Assembly: GCA_025846845.1 (NCBI GenBank)
Contig: JAOYTL010000003.1
Coordinates: 418,192 to 482,191, forward strand
Reading direction: 5' to 3'
Length of the DNA stretch: 64,000 bases
From: Alloboseaceae bacterium BT-24-1
GTDB lineage: Bacteria > Pseudomonadota > Alphaproteobacteria > Rhizobiales > Beijerinckiaceae
Shown here: one piece after another, positions 7,602 through 15,984 of the stretch
How the letters are laid out: every line of letters begins with the position of its first letter
How positions within the stretch are numbered: the first letter of the stretch is position 1
Notes under the pieces: generated by a model
The model's input: the letters and a program-made list of their open reading frames with translations, nothing else
Database searches by the model: none
Told to the model about the DNA's origin: nothing
Position numbers and translations under genes: made by a program

Positions 7602-8510
7602 TCAGGCCGGGCCGGCGACGAGCGCCTTCTCGATCTGGCTTATATTGTGTTTCATCATCGCGATGTAAGTCCCAGCGGGACCGTTCGGCGCCGAGAGCGC
7701 ATCCGAATAGAGCCGCCCGCCGATCTTCGCCCCGCTCTCCTTGGCGATCTGCTCGGCCAGGCGCGGATTGGTGATGTTTTCGAGGAAGACCGCCGGCACC
7801 TTCTCCGCCTTGATCTGGCGGATGATGCGGGCGACGTCCTTGGCCGAGGCCTCGGCCTCGGTGGAAACGCCCTGCGGCGCGATGAACGCGATGCCGTAGG
7901 CCTTGGCGAAATAGCCGAAGGCATCATGCGAGGTGATCGCCTTGCGTCGCTCGGCCGGGACGCGCGCGACAGTCGCCTTGATCTCGGCCTCTAGGGCATC
8001 CAGCTTCGCAAGGTAGGCGGCGGCATTGGCCTCATAGGTTGCCTTGCCGGCCGGATCGGCCGCGACCAGCGCATCCCGAACATTGCCGACATAGGTTTTG
8101 GCATTGGCGACGCTCTGCCAAGCATGCGGATCCTCGCCACCATGACCGTGGCCGTGATCGTCGGCCATCTTGAGCGGGGTGATGCCGGTAGTGGCAGTCG
8201 CGATCGTCGCCTTCGTGCCCGACGACTTGATCAGCCGGGTCAGCCAGCCCTCGAACTTCAGCCCGTTGACGACGACGAGCTTGGCACCGGCCACCGTCTT
8301 CGCATCGGCCGGCGTCGGCGAATAGACATGCGCGTCGCCATCGGGCCCCACCAGCAGCGCCACCGCGACCCGCTCGCCGCCGATCTCGCGCACGAAATCG
8401 CCAAGGATCGAGAAGCTCGCGACGACGGGCAGCTTCTCCTGGGCGAAGGCCGGCGGCGGCAGGACGGCACCGGCGGCAAGGCCGAGGAGAACGGAGCGGC
8501 GGTTCAGCAT
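7602..8510 (-). CDS. znuA: Zinc/manganese ABC transporter substrate-binding protein
   Basis: The periplasmic metal-binding component (cluster A-I) of the ABC importer encoded just upstream in the same operon. It is 302 residues long. The N-terminus MLNRRSVLLGLAAGAVLPPPAFAQ is a signal peptide with an Arg pair. The LPVVASFSILGDFVREIGGE opening and the long helical linker are typical. A His-rich loop, DDHGHGHGGEDPHAW, lies around residues 115-130. Such loops mark zinc rather than manganese binding proteins. The conserved ITSHDAFGYFAKAYGI carries another metal ligand. A candidate Zur site lies in the 36 bases separating it from znuB. Confidence 0.92.
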   Translation of the reverse strand: MLNRRSVLLGLAAGAVLPPPAFAQEKLPVVASFSILGDFVREIGGERVAVALLVGPDGDAHVYSPTPADAKTVAGAKLVVVNGLKFEGWLTRLIKSSGTKATIATATTGITPLKMADDHGHGHGGEDPHAWQSVANAKTYVGNVRDALVAADPAGKATYEANAAAYLAKLDALEAEIKATVARVPAERRKAITSHDAFGYFAKAYGIAFIAPQGVSTEAEASAKDVARIIRQIKAEKVPAVFLENITNPRLAEQIAKESGAKIGGRLYSDALSAPNGPAGTYIAMMKHNISQIEKALVAGPA

Positions 8511-8524
8511 GGCATCTCTCGCGC

Positions 8525-8547
8525 TGTATGAAACACTATAACATAAC
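8525..8547. promoter_or_regulatory. AT-rich candidate Zur site upstream of znuA
   Basis: On the minus strand this stretch contains GTTATGTTATA followed by GTTTCATAC, an AT-rich block in very GC-rich surroundings, 15 bases before the znuA start codon. Alphaproteobacterial Zur boxes are built on ATGTTATAACAT-like half-sites, so the left half fits well and the right half poorly. It could allow extra znuA expression within the operon. No binding evidence exists here. Confidence 0.4.
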
Positions 8548-9422
8548 TAGCGCTGGAGATGGGCCCTCGGCAAGAGGCGCCGCGCAAGGCCGCCCTGCGA
8601 TCCCAGCAGGAGCGAGCCGAGATAAAGCGCGCCGGCCGACAGGATGATCGCCGGTCCGGCCGGGAGATTGCTGCCGGCAGCGTAGGAGGCGACGAGCCCG
8701 ATATAGCCGGAGGCCATGCCGAAGCCGGAAGCGAGCAGGATCAGCCGGGTGATGTCGGCGGTCCAGAATCGCGCCGCGGCAGCCGGCAACATCATCAGAC
8801 CGACCGCGAGCAGCGTGCCGAGCGCGTGGAAGCCGGCGACAAGGTTGAGCACGACGAGCCCGAGGAAGGTCAGGTGGACGACGCCGCCCGAGCGGCTGAC
8901 CGAGCGCAGGAAGCCGGGATCGACGCATTCGAGCACGAGCGGGCGGTAGACCAGCGCCAGCACGCCGAGCGTCAGGCTGGCGACGCTGGAGAGCAACACC
9001 AACACATCGTCGTCGAGCGCCAGCACATTGCCGAACAGCACGTGGAAGAGATCGACCGCCGAGCCACGCAGCGAGACCAGGGTGACACCGAGCGCCAGCG
9101 AGATCAGATAGAAGGCGGCGAGCGAGGCGTCTTCCTTGAGCACGGTCAGACGCGCCACGGCGCCGGCAGCGAGCGCGACGGCAAAGCCGGCGACGAGCCC
9201 GCCCAGCGTCATCGCCGGCAGCGAGAAGCCGGCGACGAGATAGCCGAGCGCGGCGCCCGGCAGGATCGCATGCGCCATGGCGTCACCGGTCAGGCTCATC
9301 CGCCGCAGCATCAGGAAGACGCCGACCGGCGCGCCCGAGACCGACAGCGCGATCACGCCGACCAGCGCCCGGCGCATGAAGTCGAATTCGGCGAAAGGGC
9401 CGATCAGGAGGTCGTAGAGCAT
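8547..9422 (-). CDS. znuB: Zinc ABC transporter permease
   Basis: Integral membrane subunit of the metal importer, 291 residues, ABC-3 family. The protein is almost entirely hydrophobic, with about eight membrane segments. The conserved LMLRRMSLTGDAMAHAILPGAALGYLVAG segment near residue 40-65 is the family signature, containing the coupling helix that contacts ZnuC. The start codon follows the znuC stop by 22 bases. The znuA start lies 36 bases downstream of its stop, so binding protein, permease and ATPase are all in one operon. Confidence 0.92.
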   Translation of the reverse strand: MLYDLLIGPFAEFDFMRRALVGVIALSVSGAPVGVFLMLRRMSLTGDAMAHAILPGAALGYLVAGFSLPAMTLGGLVAGFAVALAAGAVARLTVLKEDASLAAFYLISLALGVTLVSLRGSAVDLFHVLFGNVLALDDDVLVLLSSVASLTLGVLALVYRPLVLECVDPGFLRSVSRSGGVVHLTFLGLVVLNLVAGFHALGTLLAVGLMMLPAAAARFWTADITRLILLASGFGMASGYIGLVASYAAGSNLPAGPAIILSAGALYLGSLLLGSQGGLARRLLPRAHLQR

Positions 9423-9444
9423 CGGCCTTGTCTTGTCTCGGCGC

Positions 9445-10170
9445 TCAGGCGGCGCAGGGCGCGGCGTGGCTGTCGAACGCCTCGACCATGCGGCGCGCCT
9501 TGAGCAGATTGTTCGCCGTCAGCACCTCGCCGGTCTCGCCCCAGGCGATCGCTTCACGCGCCAGGAGCAGCGTCTGCGGGAAGGCGCGCTTCACCGTCTC
9601 GATATCGTGCAGCACGGCAACGACAGTGCGGTTCTCGCCATGCCAGCGCTGGACCAGCGCCAGCAGGTCGGCGCTCGTGCGGGCATCGATCGCGGTGAAA
9701 GGCTCGTCGAGCAGGATGATATCGGCGTCCTGCAGCAGGAGCCGGGCGAACAGCGCGCGCTGCATCTGTCCGCCCGAGAGCGTGCCGATGCTGCGGCCCT
9801 CGAAGCCAGTGAGGCCGACCGCGGAGATCGCCGCCTCGATCTTGCTGCGCTGGCCAAAGCCGATCCGGCCGAAGATGCCAGCCGTGCCCCAGAGGCCCAT
9901 GGCGACGAGGTCGTAGACATGGATCGGGAAGGAGCGGTCGAGTTCGGCAGATTGCGGGAGATAAGCGAGGCGCTTGCCCTTGGCGAGGGTCACCGTGCCG
10001 TCGAGCGGCGAAAGCGCGCCGGCGATGGCCTTGAGCAGGGTCGACTTGCCGGCGCCGTTCGGCCCAACGATGGCGATCAGGCTGCCCGGCGCGATCTCGC
10101 CCGAGAGATGATGCACCGCCGGATGGCGGTCATAGCCGAGCGTCAGATCGCTGAAACGGATGGCGGGCAT
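9445..10170 (-). CDS. znuC: Zinc ABC transporter ATP-binding protein
   Basis: The ATPase of the zinc importer, about 241 residues from the ATG at 10170. Walker A is GPNGAGKST, the Q-loop region is YLPQSAELD, the ABC signature is LSGGQMQRALFARLL and Walker B is IILLDEP, followed by the conserved HD of the switch (AVLHDIETV). Two in-frame GTG codons at 10212 and 10191 could extend the protein by up to 14 residues. The one at 10212 would overlap the stop of the upstream mini-gene, so coupling is possible. The ATG is chosen because the ABC domain begins right after it. Confidence 0.9.
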   Translation of the reverse strand: MPAIRFSDLTLGYDRHPAVHHLSGEIAPGSLIAIVGPNGAGKSTLLKAIAGALSPLDGTVTLAKGKRLAYLPQSAELDRSFPIHVYDLVAMGLWGTAGIFGRIGFGQRSKIEAAISAVGLTGFEGRSIGTLSGGQMQRALFARLLLQDADIILLDEPFTAIDARTSADLLALVQRWHGENRTVVAVLHDIETVKRAFPQTLLLAREAIAWGETGEVLTANNLLKARRMVEAFDSHAAPCAA

Positions 10171-10204
10171 GGGTTTTGTACTCTTGTTCACGCCGGATTC
10201 TTCA

Positions 10205-10351
10205 TCACACAATGACGGCGAAGGTCGCCGCCCACAGCACTGCGATCACGCCGAGCGCCAGGCCGAGCCGTTGCCCGGCCGAGAGCCGCAACAGCGACCA
10301 ACCGGGCGCTTCCGCCACGGGGCCGTGGTGATGGACATGATCATGGCTCAT
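10205..10351 (-). CDS. His-rich single-pass membrane mini-protein heading the zinc operon
   Basis: A 48-residue protein. Its N-terminus MSHDHVHHHGP has five histidines in the first ten residues. The C-terminal half (LGLALGVIAVLWAATFAVIV) is one hydrophobic segment that runs to the last residue. The family is not known to me. The gene immediately precedes znuC on the same strand, so it is probably the first gene of the zinc operon. A His-rich tail next to a membrane helix suggests a metal-binding helper of the transporter, but this is inferred. The ATG at 10351 is preferred over a start 36 bases upstream because that one would lie inside the candidate Zur site. Confidence 0.7.
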   Translation of the reverse strand: MSHDHVHHHGPVAEAPGWSLLRLSAGQRLGLALGVIAVLWAATFAVIV

Positions 10352-10354
10352 GAG

Positions 10355-10371
10355 GAATGATATAATGTTAC
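10355..10371. promoter_or_regulatory. AT-rich candidate Zur site at the head of the zinc operon
   Basis: The stretch GAATGATATAATGTTAC lies 4 bases before the start of the His-rich mini-gene. It shares the ATGTTA core with the block upstream of znuA and is only loosely palindromic. Its position would block expression of the whole znu operon when Zur is loaded with zinc. This is inference. Confidence 0.45.
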
Positions 10372-10465
10372 GCTCAATGGCAAGCAAGCACGATGACGCT
10401 TGTCACCAGCTTCGAAGCGCGCCGATATCCATTCTCGTCGATTGCAGCCGGATGGGAGTGCGTGC

Positions 10466-10729
10466 GTGAGCATCGAGCGGGTGACCTTCAAAGCGATACG
10501 CGACGGTGTCGCGACCGGGATTCCGGCCGACGCGATCGAGATCGTCCTGCCTGACGGCCTCAGCTTCCGGCTCATGGCCTTCGCCGGCCGCAAGGGCTCT
10601 GCCGTCCTGCACATGCCCGCCGACGACCCGCAGGCGCCGAGCTTCGACGTGTTCTGCGTCGAGCCCGGTGCGGCCAACACGCTGTTCATCTCCGTCGACC
10701 GGGCCCAGAAGCGCCAGATCGAGGGGTAG
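10466..10729 (+). CDS. Hypothetical protein, 87 residues
   Basis: A small soluble protein starting with GTG at 10466 and preceded by GGGAG (10455-10459). It begins SIERVTFKAIRDGVATGIPADAIEIVLPDGLSFRLMAF and continues with a predicted beta-rich pattern (GSAVLHMPADDP, SFDVFCVEPGAANTLFISVDRA). There is no signal peptide, membrane segment or known motif. It converges with the glucan biosynthesis gene, leaving 10 bases between the stop codons. An upstream ATG-free extension exists but lacks a ribosome site. The function is unknown. Confidence 0.65.
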   Translation: MSIERVTFKAIRDGVATGIPADAIEIVLPDGLSFRLMAFAGRKGSAVLHMPADDPQAPSFDVFCVEPGAANTLFISVDRAQKRQIEG

Positions 10730-10739
10730 GTACCTGCCC

Positions 10740-12362
10740 TTATGCGGGCAGATACTGGTACAGCCAGGTCTCGGTCAGCACCTTGTCGCCGCCGCGCAGG
10801 AAGCAGCGCATCTCGACCGGGTCGGTGCCGTCGACGGTGAGGTCGAACTGCGCCCGCCAATGGCCGGGCACGTCGTTCGGCACCGCCTCGGCGAAGATAT
10901 AGGAAAAGCTGCCGCGCGAAGTCGAGAGCACGACCTCGGGCTTGACCCCGAACGGGATGTCCTCGAGCGCCGGGCCCTTGAACTCGATCATGAACTTGCG
11001 CACGCCCTTGGGCCGCGCCGTGCCGGGCTGGCCGCCATTGCCGAGCCTTGTCGCGACGACACGGCCGAGCGCCGGCGGGAAGGGCTCGTCGGCGAGCCAG
11101 TGCAGGCGGTAGCGGAAATTATAGGCGTTGCCGGCCTTGGCCGGAGCCTCCGGCACCCACATCGCGACGATGTTGTCGTGGATCTCGTCGTCGGTCGGGA
11201 TCTCGATCAGCTGGACCGCGCCCTTGCCCCATTGGCCGAGAGTCTCGATCCAAAGGCTGGGCCGGCGCTCATAGAAGACGCCGTCCATATAGTGGCCGAA
11301 TTCGCGGTCGCGCTGCATCAGGCCGAAGCCGCGCGGATTCTCGTCGACGAAGGACGAGGCGACGGTCCGTTGGGGATTGTTGAGCGGGCGCCAGGCGCGC
11401 TCGCCGCGGCCGGTCCAGAGCGCGAGCCCGTCGGAATCGTGCACCTCCGGCCGCCAGTCGACCATGGTCGCCTTGCCCGTCTCGGAATACCAGTACATCG
11501 AGGTCAGCGGCGCGATGCTGAGCCGGGCCACGTCCTTGCGCAGATGCAGCTCCTGCTCGATCTCCATCGTGACGCCCTTGCCGCGATGCATGCGGAAGCG
11601 GAAGGCTCCGGCAACGCTCGGCCCCGAGAGCAGGGCATAGATGATCACATGCTCGGCCGCCTCGGGCGGCGTCTCGAGCCAGACATGGGTGAAATCGGGG
11701 AACTCCTCCGGCCGGTCGCCAACCGCGGGGTCGATCGCAAGGCCGCGAGCCGAGAGCCCGTACTGGTAGAGCTCGCCTATGGCGCGGAAATAGGAGGCCC
11801 CGAGGAAGGCGACCCAGTCGTTCTTCTGCCAGTCGAGCTTCTCGCCCTTGCGGCCGGGATGGCCGGAGCGGCTCTCCTGGAAGCGGAAGCCGGCAAAGCC
11901 CGCGCCCGGCGGCAACTGCTTGGCTGGGGAATCGGCCGGCATCTCGAAATAGCTCTCGTCATAGACGATCTCGCGCGCCTTGCCGTCGTCGAGGACATGC
12001 ATGCGCACCGGCTTCTGGAAGTAGCGGCCGAGATGGAAGAAGGTCACCGGCCAGGGCGAGGGCCCGCTCGCCCACAGCGCCAGCTCCGGCTTGAACCTGA
12101 TCTTGCCATGGGCGTCGTAGTCGATCTTCTCCAGCACGTCTGGCTTGGGGTTCGGCGGCGCCTCATAGGGCTTGCCGGCAAGATCGCGGGCCCGCGCCTT
12201 CAGCCCGTCGAAGGAGAACGCGTCGGCGGTTCCGAGCTTCAGCCCCTGCTGCGCCAGCGCCTGGCCGGAGAAACCGGCTGCGGCGAGGGCGGCCGTACCG
12301 GCGGCACCCGCGAGCAATGTGCGGCGGTCGATCAGGGGCGTGGTCGGCTGTCGCGGCTGCAT
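10740..12362 (-). CDS. Periplasmic glucan biosynthesis protein (MdoG/OpgD family)
   Basis: About 540 residues from the ATG at 12362. The protein opens with a twin-arginine signal (IDRRTLLAGAAGTAALAAAG), which points to folded export by Tat as in OpgD (MdoD) rather than Sec-exported OpgG. The body holds family landmarks such as YEAPPNPKPDVLEKIDYDAHGKIRF, FFHLGRYFQKPVRMHVLDDG and FGLMQRDREFGHYMDG. Recent work on OpgG/OpgD shows they act as beta-1,2-glucan hydrolases shaping osmoregulated periplasmic glucans. A longer open frame to 12491 exists, but it would place 43 non-signal residues before the Tat motif, so it is rejected. The neighbour on the other side is divergent. Confidence 0.9.
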   Translation of the reverse strand: MQPRQPTTPLIDRRTLLAGAAGTAALAAAGFSGQALAQQGLKLGTADAFSFDGLKARARDLAGKPYEAPPNPKPDVLEKIDYDAHGKIRFKPELALWASGPSPWPVTFFHLGRYFQKPVRMHVLDDGKAREIVYDESYFEMPADSPAKQLPPGAGFAGFRFQESRSGHPGRKGEKLDWQKNDWVAFLGASYFRAIGELYQYGLSARGLAIDPAVGDRPEEFPDFTHVWLETPPEAAEHVIIYALLSGPSVAGAFRFRMHRGKGVTMEIEQELHLRKDVARLSIAPLTSMYWYSETGKATMVDWRPEVHDSDGLALWTGRGERAWRPLNNPQRTVASSFVDENPRGFGLMQRDREFGHYMDGVFYERRPSLWIETLGQWGKGAVQLIEIPTDDEIHDNIVAMWVPEAPAKAGNAYNFRYRLHWLADEPFPPALGRVVATRLGNGGQPGTARPKGVRKFMIEFKGPALEDIPFGVKPEVVLSTSRGSFSYIFAEAVPNDVPGHWRAQFDLTVDGTDPVEMRCFLRGGDKVLTETWLYQYLPA

Positions 12363-12554
12363 CGGACGGGGCGCTCCATCGGGAAGTGTCAGCTGGAAGA
12401 TGGTGTTTCCGGCTAGCCTGTCCAGCCGGCGAGGGCAATCACCGTAGCTTCCTGGCCGCAGCAGGGCGGAATTCGCGCGCAATCGCGGCAATCAACGCGC
12501 TACGGCTTTGGAACAACTTTTCTTTCCCGCCATGAACCGCCTACAACAGGGAAA

Positions 12555-12575
12555 GTCCGGCCCTCCGAGCCGGAC
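12555..12575 (+). promoter_or_regulatory. Hairpin in the leader of the TAXI binding-protein gene
   Basis: GTCCGGC and GCCGGAC form perfect 7-bp arms around a 7-base loop, ending 18 bases before the ATG. It may affect message stability or translation. There is no T-run, so it is not a terminator. Confidence 0.3.
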
Positions 12576-12593
12576 CATGTTTCGGGAGGAACC

Positions 12594-13562
12594 ATGACGA
12601 CGCTGTTCACTGGCCGCAGATTTGCCGGCCTCATGACTGCCGTGACCATCGCCGTGACACCGGTTGCGGCAAAGGCCCAGGACTTCATCAACGTGCTGAC
12701 CGGCGGCACCTCGGGCGTCTATTATCCGCTCGGCGTGGCGCTCTCGAAGATCTATGGCGAGAAGATCCCGAATGTCCGCCCGACCGTGCAGGCAACCAAG
12801 GCCTCGGTCGAGAACCTCGTCCTGCTCCAGCAGGGCAAGGGCGAGATCGCCTTCACCCTCGGCGATTCCCTCGACGCCGCCTGGAAGGGCGACGAGGATG
12901 CCGGCTTCAAGACGCCGTTGAAGAAGCTGCGCGGCATCACCGCGATCTATCCGAACTACGTCCAGATCGTCGCCTCGAAGGATAGCGGCATCAAGACGCT
13001 CGCCGATCTCAAGGGCAAGCGCCTCTCGGTCGGCGCGCCGAAGTCGGGCACCGAGCTCAACGCCCGCGCCATCCTCGCCGCCGCCGGCCTGTCCTACAAG
13101 GATCTCGGCAAGATCGAGTACCTGCCCTTCGCCGAATCGGTCGAGCTGATGAAGAACCGCCAGCTCGACGCGACGCTGCAATCGGCCGGCCTCGGCGTCG
13201 CCTCGCTGCGCGATCTTGCGACCTCGGTCGAGATCACCGTCGTCGAGGTGCCGGCCGCGGTCGTCGACAAGGCCGGCCCGCCCTTCGTCAAGGTCTCGAT
13301 CCCGGCCAACACCTATACCGGCCAGACCGCCGCCGTCCCTGCCGCCGCCGTGGTCAACTACCTCGTCACCCATGAGGGCATGAAGGAGGAGACGGTCTAC
13401 CAGATGACCAAGGCCGTCTTCGAAAGCCTCGCCGATCTCGGCGCCGCCCATGCCGCCGCCCGTTCGATCAAGCTCGAGAACGCACTCGACGGCATGCCGA
13501 TACCGCTGCATCCCGGCGCAGCGCGCTATCTCAAGGAGAAGGGCCTGAAGGTCGGCTCCTGA
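12594..13562 (+). CDS. TAXI-family TRAP transporter solute-binding protein
   Basis: A 322-residue periplasmic binding protein of the TAXI family (TRAP-associated extracytoplasmic immunogenic). It has a signal peptide ending near AAKAQ, then the signature INVLTGGTSGVYYPLGVALSKIYG at the start of the mature protein. Typical later segments are AFTLGDSLDAAWKG, LRGITAIYPNYVQIVASKDSGIKTLADLKGKR and VGAPKSGTELNARAILAAAGLS. GGGAGGA directly precedes the ATG. The fused permease gene follows on the same strand but is separated by a strong terminator, so the binding protein is probably made in excess. TAXI systems take up organic acids or amino acids; the ligand here cannot be told. Confidence 0.92.
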   Translation: MTTLFTGRRFAGLMTAVTIAVTPVAAKAQDFINVLTGGTSGVYYPLGVALSKIYGEKIPNVRPTVQATKASVENLVLLQQGKGEIAFTLGDSLDAAWKGDEDAGFKTPLKKLRGITAIYPNYVQIVASKDSGIKTLADLKGKRLSVGAPKSGTELNARAILAAAGLSYKDLGKIEYLPFAESVELMKNRQLDATLQSAGLGVASLRDLATSVEITVVEVPAAVVDKAGPPFVKVSIPANTYTGQTAAVPAAAVVNYLVTHEGMKEETVYQMTKAVFESLADLGAAHAAARSIKLENALDGMPIPLHPGAARYLKEKGLKVGS

Positions 13563-13586
13563 GCCCCTTCCCACCCGACGTAATCC

Positions 13587-13620
13587 AGGCGAGGCCGGTC
13601 GATCCGGCCTCGCCTTTTTT
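13587..13620 (+). terminator. Rho-independent terminator between TAXI binding protein and permease
   Basis: A perfect 12-bp GC-rich stem (AGGCGAGGCCGG paired with CCGGCCTCGCCT), a 5-base loop TCGAT and a run of T follow the binding-protein gene by 24 bases. This is the clearest intrinsic terminator in the window. Confidence 0.9.
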
Positions 13621-13677
13621 GCCAGACGACGAAACAGTGAAGATCGCGCCTGCAGCGCGGCAGGACGGGGAACCAGC

Positions 13678-15984
13678 ATGAGCACCGAATCGAGCAAGCC
13701 GCTTGCCATTCCGGATGTCGCAGCCAGCCCGCAGGCCGCCCCTTACGACCCCGAACATGGCCTGCCGGCGACCTTCGGGACGGGCTGGAAAGGCCGCCTG
13801 CTGTTCTGGATCGCCGTCGCCTTCTCGGTGTTCCAGATCGTCACCGCCTTCGGCATTCCGCTCGACTTCCGGATCGTCCCGGCCATCTCGTGGCTGACGC
13901 CGATCCTGCTGATCCGGGTCGTTTTCGCGCTCTGGCTCGGCTGGATCCTCCTCGGCGCCGCCCGCGGCCAGGCGAATACGGAAGCGATCTTCGCTTTCCT
14001 CACCCTGTTCGCCGCTTTCGAGCTGGTTACGCTTTACACCGGCACCTTGCCGAACCAGGTGCTGCGCACCGTCCACGTCGGCTTTCTCTGCCTGACCGCC
14101 TGCGGCCTGCTCGCCAATGCGGACGAGACCTCGCCGCCGGCCCGCATCTTCTGGTGGGCAGTCGGCATCATCGGCTTCACGCTCGGCCTCTATCACTGGT
14201 GGAACTACAACGAGCTGGTGAACCGCGCCGGCGAGCTCACCCATGCCGACATGGTCGTCGGCATCACCGCGCTCGCCGTGCTGTTCCTGCTGGTCTGGCG
14301 CGCCATGGGCATCGCCCTGCCGCTCGTCGCCGGCACCTTCCTGGCCTATTGCCTGTTCGGCAGTTACCTGCCGGCACCCTACAACCATCGCGGCTACAGC
14401 CTCGAGCAGGTGATCGAGCAGATGGCCTTCGGCACCGAGGGGCTCTATTCGACCCCGACCGCCGTCTCGGCGACCTTCATCTTCCTGTTCATCCTGTTCG
14501 GCGCGTTCATGGAACGGGCCGGCGTCATCGACTTCTTCAACGACATCTCGATGGCCGTGTTCGGCGGCAAGCAGGGCGGGCCCGGCAAGGTCTGCGTCGC
14601 CTCCTCGGCCCTGATGGGCACGGTCTCCGGCTCCGGCGTCGCCAATGTCGTGGCGTCGGGCCAGTTCACCATTCCGCTGATGAAGCGCTCCGGCTTCAAC
14701 GGCGCCTTCGCCGGCGGCGTCGAGGCGACGTCGTCCATGGGTGGCCAGATCATGCCGCCGGTGATGGGCGCCGTCGCCTTCATCATGGCCGAGACCATCG
14801 ACGTACCCTATTCGAAGATCGTCGAGGCGGCGATCATCCCGGCCCTGCTCTATTTCGCCGCCTGTTACTGGGCTGTGCATCTCGAGGCCGGCAAGCTCGG
14901 CCTGCACGGCCTGCCCAAATCGCAATTGCCGAGCGCGCGGGCCGAACTGCGCAAGAACTGGTACCTGATCGCGCCGCTGGTCGTTCTGGTCTACCTGCTC
15001 TTCGCCGGCTTCACGCCGCTCTTCGCCGGAGCGATCGGGCTTGCCCTCACTGTCGCGCTCATCCTCGCGCTGGCGATTTCCGCCGGCCTCGGCTCACAGG
15101 CGCTTCGCCTCGTCTTCTGGGTCGGCTTCGCCCTGATCTCGGCGGCATCGATGACGATCAGCATGGCGACAGTGCTGATGGTCGTGCTCGCGCTCGTGCT
15201 CTGGAACGTGCTGCGCGGCGCATCCGGCCGCGAGGTACTGCAGAGCTGTATCGCGGCGCTGGCCGATGGCGCCCGCCAGGCCCTGCCGGTCGGCCTCGCC
15301 TGCGCGCTCGTCGGCATCGTCATCGGCACCATGACCTTGACCGGGCTCGGCACCATCTTCGGCTCCTGGCTGATCGGCATCGGCAAGAACTCGATGTTCC
15401 TGGCGCTTGTGCTGACCATGGTGTTCAGCCTGATCCTCGGTATGGGCATCCCGACCATCCCGAACTACATCATCACCTCGTCGCTGGCCGCGCCGATCCT
15501 GCTCCAGCTCGACGTGCCGCTGATCGTCAGCCACATGTTCGTCTTCTATTTCGGGATCATGGCCGACCTGACCCCGCCGGTCGCGCTCGCCGCCTTCGCC
15601 GCCGCGCCGATGGCCAAGGTCTCGGGCATGAAGATCGGCGTCCAGGCGGTGAAGATCGCGCTGCCCGGCTTCGTCGTGCCCTATATGGCGGTCTACGATC
15701 CGACGCTGATGCTGCAGCCGGTGGCGGGTCTCTCCGGCGCCACCTACTGGCTCGCCGTGGCCTATATCGTCGTCAAGGCAACGCTCGCCATGGTGCTCTG
15801 GGGGGCGGCCTTCGTCGGCTATCTCACGCGCCGGCTGGCGCTGTGGGAACGGGTGCTGGCGGCGGTCGCTGCGGCCTTCCTCGTCGCCGCGGTCCCGCTC
15901 ACCGACGAGATCGGCTTTGCGCTCGCGGCCGCGATGATCTGCCAGCATCTCTGGCGCGCCAGAGCCACCGCGCCGGCCGTATGA
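13678..15984 (+). CDS. TRAP transporter fused permease (DctQ-DctM type, TAXI system)
   Basis: A 768-residue integral membrane protein in which the small (4-TM) and large (12-TM) TRAP permease subunits are fused, as is usual for TAXI systems. The first 230 residues hold the small-subunit-like segments. The DctM part begins around AVSATFIFLFILFGAFMERAGV. It carries the signature VASSALMGTVSGSGVANVVASGQFTIPLMKRSGF and the second scaffold-like repeat LILGMGIPTIPNYIITSSLAAP. Transport is driven by a sodium or proton gradient, not ATP. The stop overlaps the start of the DUF1850 gene by 4 bases. The C-terminal hydrophobic extension (YLTRRLALWERVLAAVAAAFLVAAVPL) is typical for this subgroup. Confidence 0.93.
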   Translation: MSTESSKPLAIPDVAASPQAAPYDPEHGLPATFGTGWKGRLLFWIAVAFSVFQIVTAFGIPLDFRIVPAISWLTPILLIRVVFALWLGWILLGAARGQANTEAIFAFLTLFAAFELVTLYTGTLPNQVLRTVHVGFLCLTACGLLANADETSPPARIFWWAVGIIGFTLGLYHWWNYNELVNRAGELTHADMVVGITALAVLFLLVWRAMGIALPLVAGTFLAYCLFGSYLPAPYNHRGYSLEQVIEQMAFGTEGLYSTPTAVSATFIFLFILFGAFMERAGVIDFFNDISMAVFGGKQGGPGKVCVASSALMGTVSGSGVANVVASGQFTIPLMKRSGFNGAFAGGVEATSSMGGQIMPPVMGAVAFIMAETIDVPYSKIVEAAIIPALLYFAACYWAVHLEAGKLGLHGLPKSQLPSARAELRKNWYLIAPLVVLVYLLFAGFTPLFAGAIGLALTVALILALAISAGLGSQALRLVFWVGFALISAASMTISMATVLMVVLALVLWNVLRGASGREVLQSCIAALADGARQALPVGLACALVGIVIGTMTLTGLGTIFGSWLIGIGKNSMFLALVLTMVFSLILGMGIPTIPNYIITSSLAAPILLQLDVPLIVSHMFVFYFGIMADLTPPVALAAFAAAPMAKVSGMKIGVQAVKIALPGFVVPYMAVYDPTLMLQPVAGLSGATYWLAVAYIVVKATLAMVLWGAAFVGYLTRRLALWERVLAAVAAAFLVAAVPLTDEIGFALAAAMICQHLWRARATAPAV

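Noticed and set aside
10506..12416. A 636-codon plus-strand frame opposite the glucan biosynthesis gene
   Set aside because: Antisense shadow; the minus-strand protein has a Tat signal and conserved family blocks.
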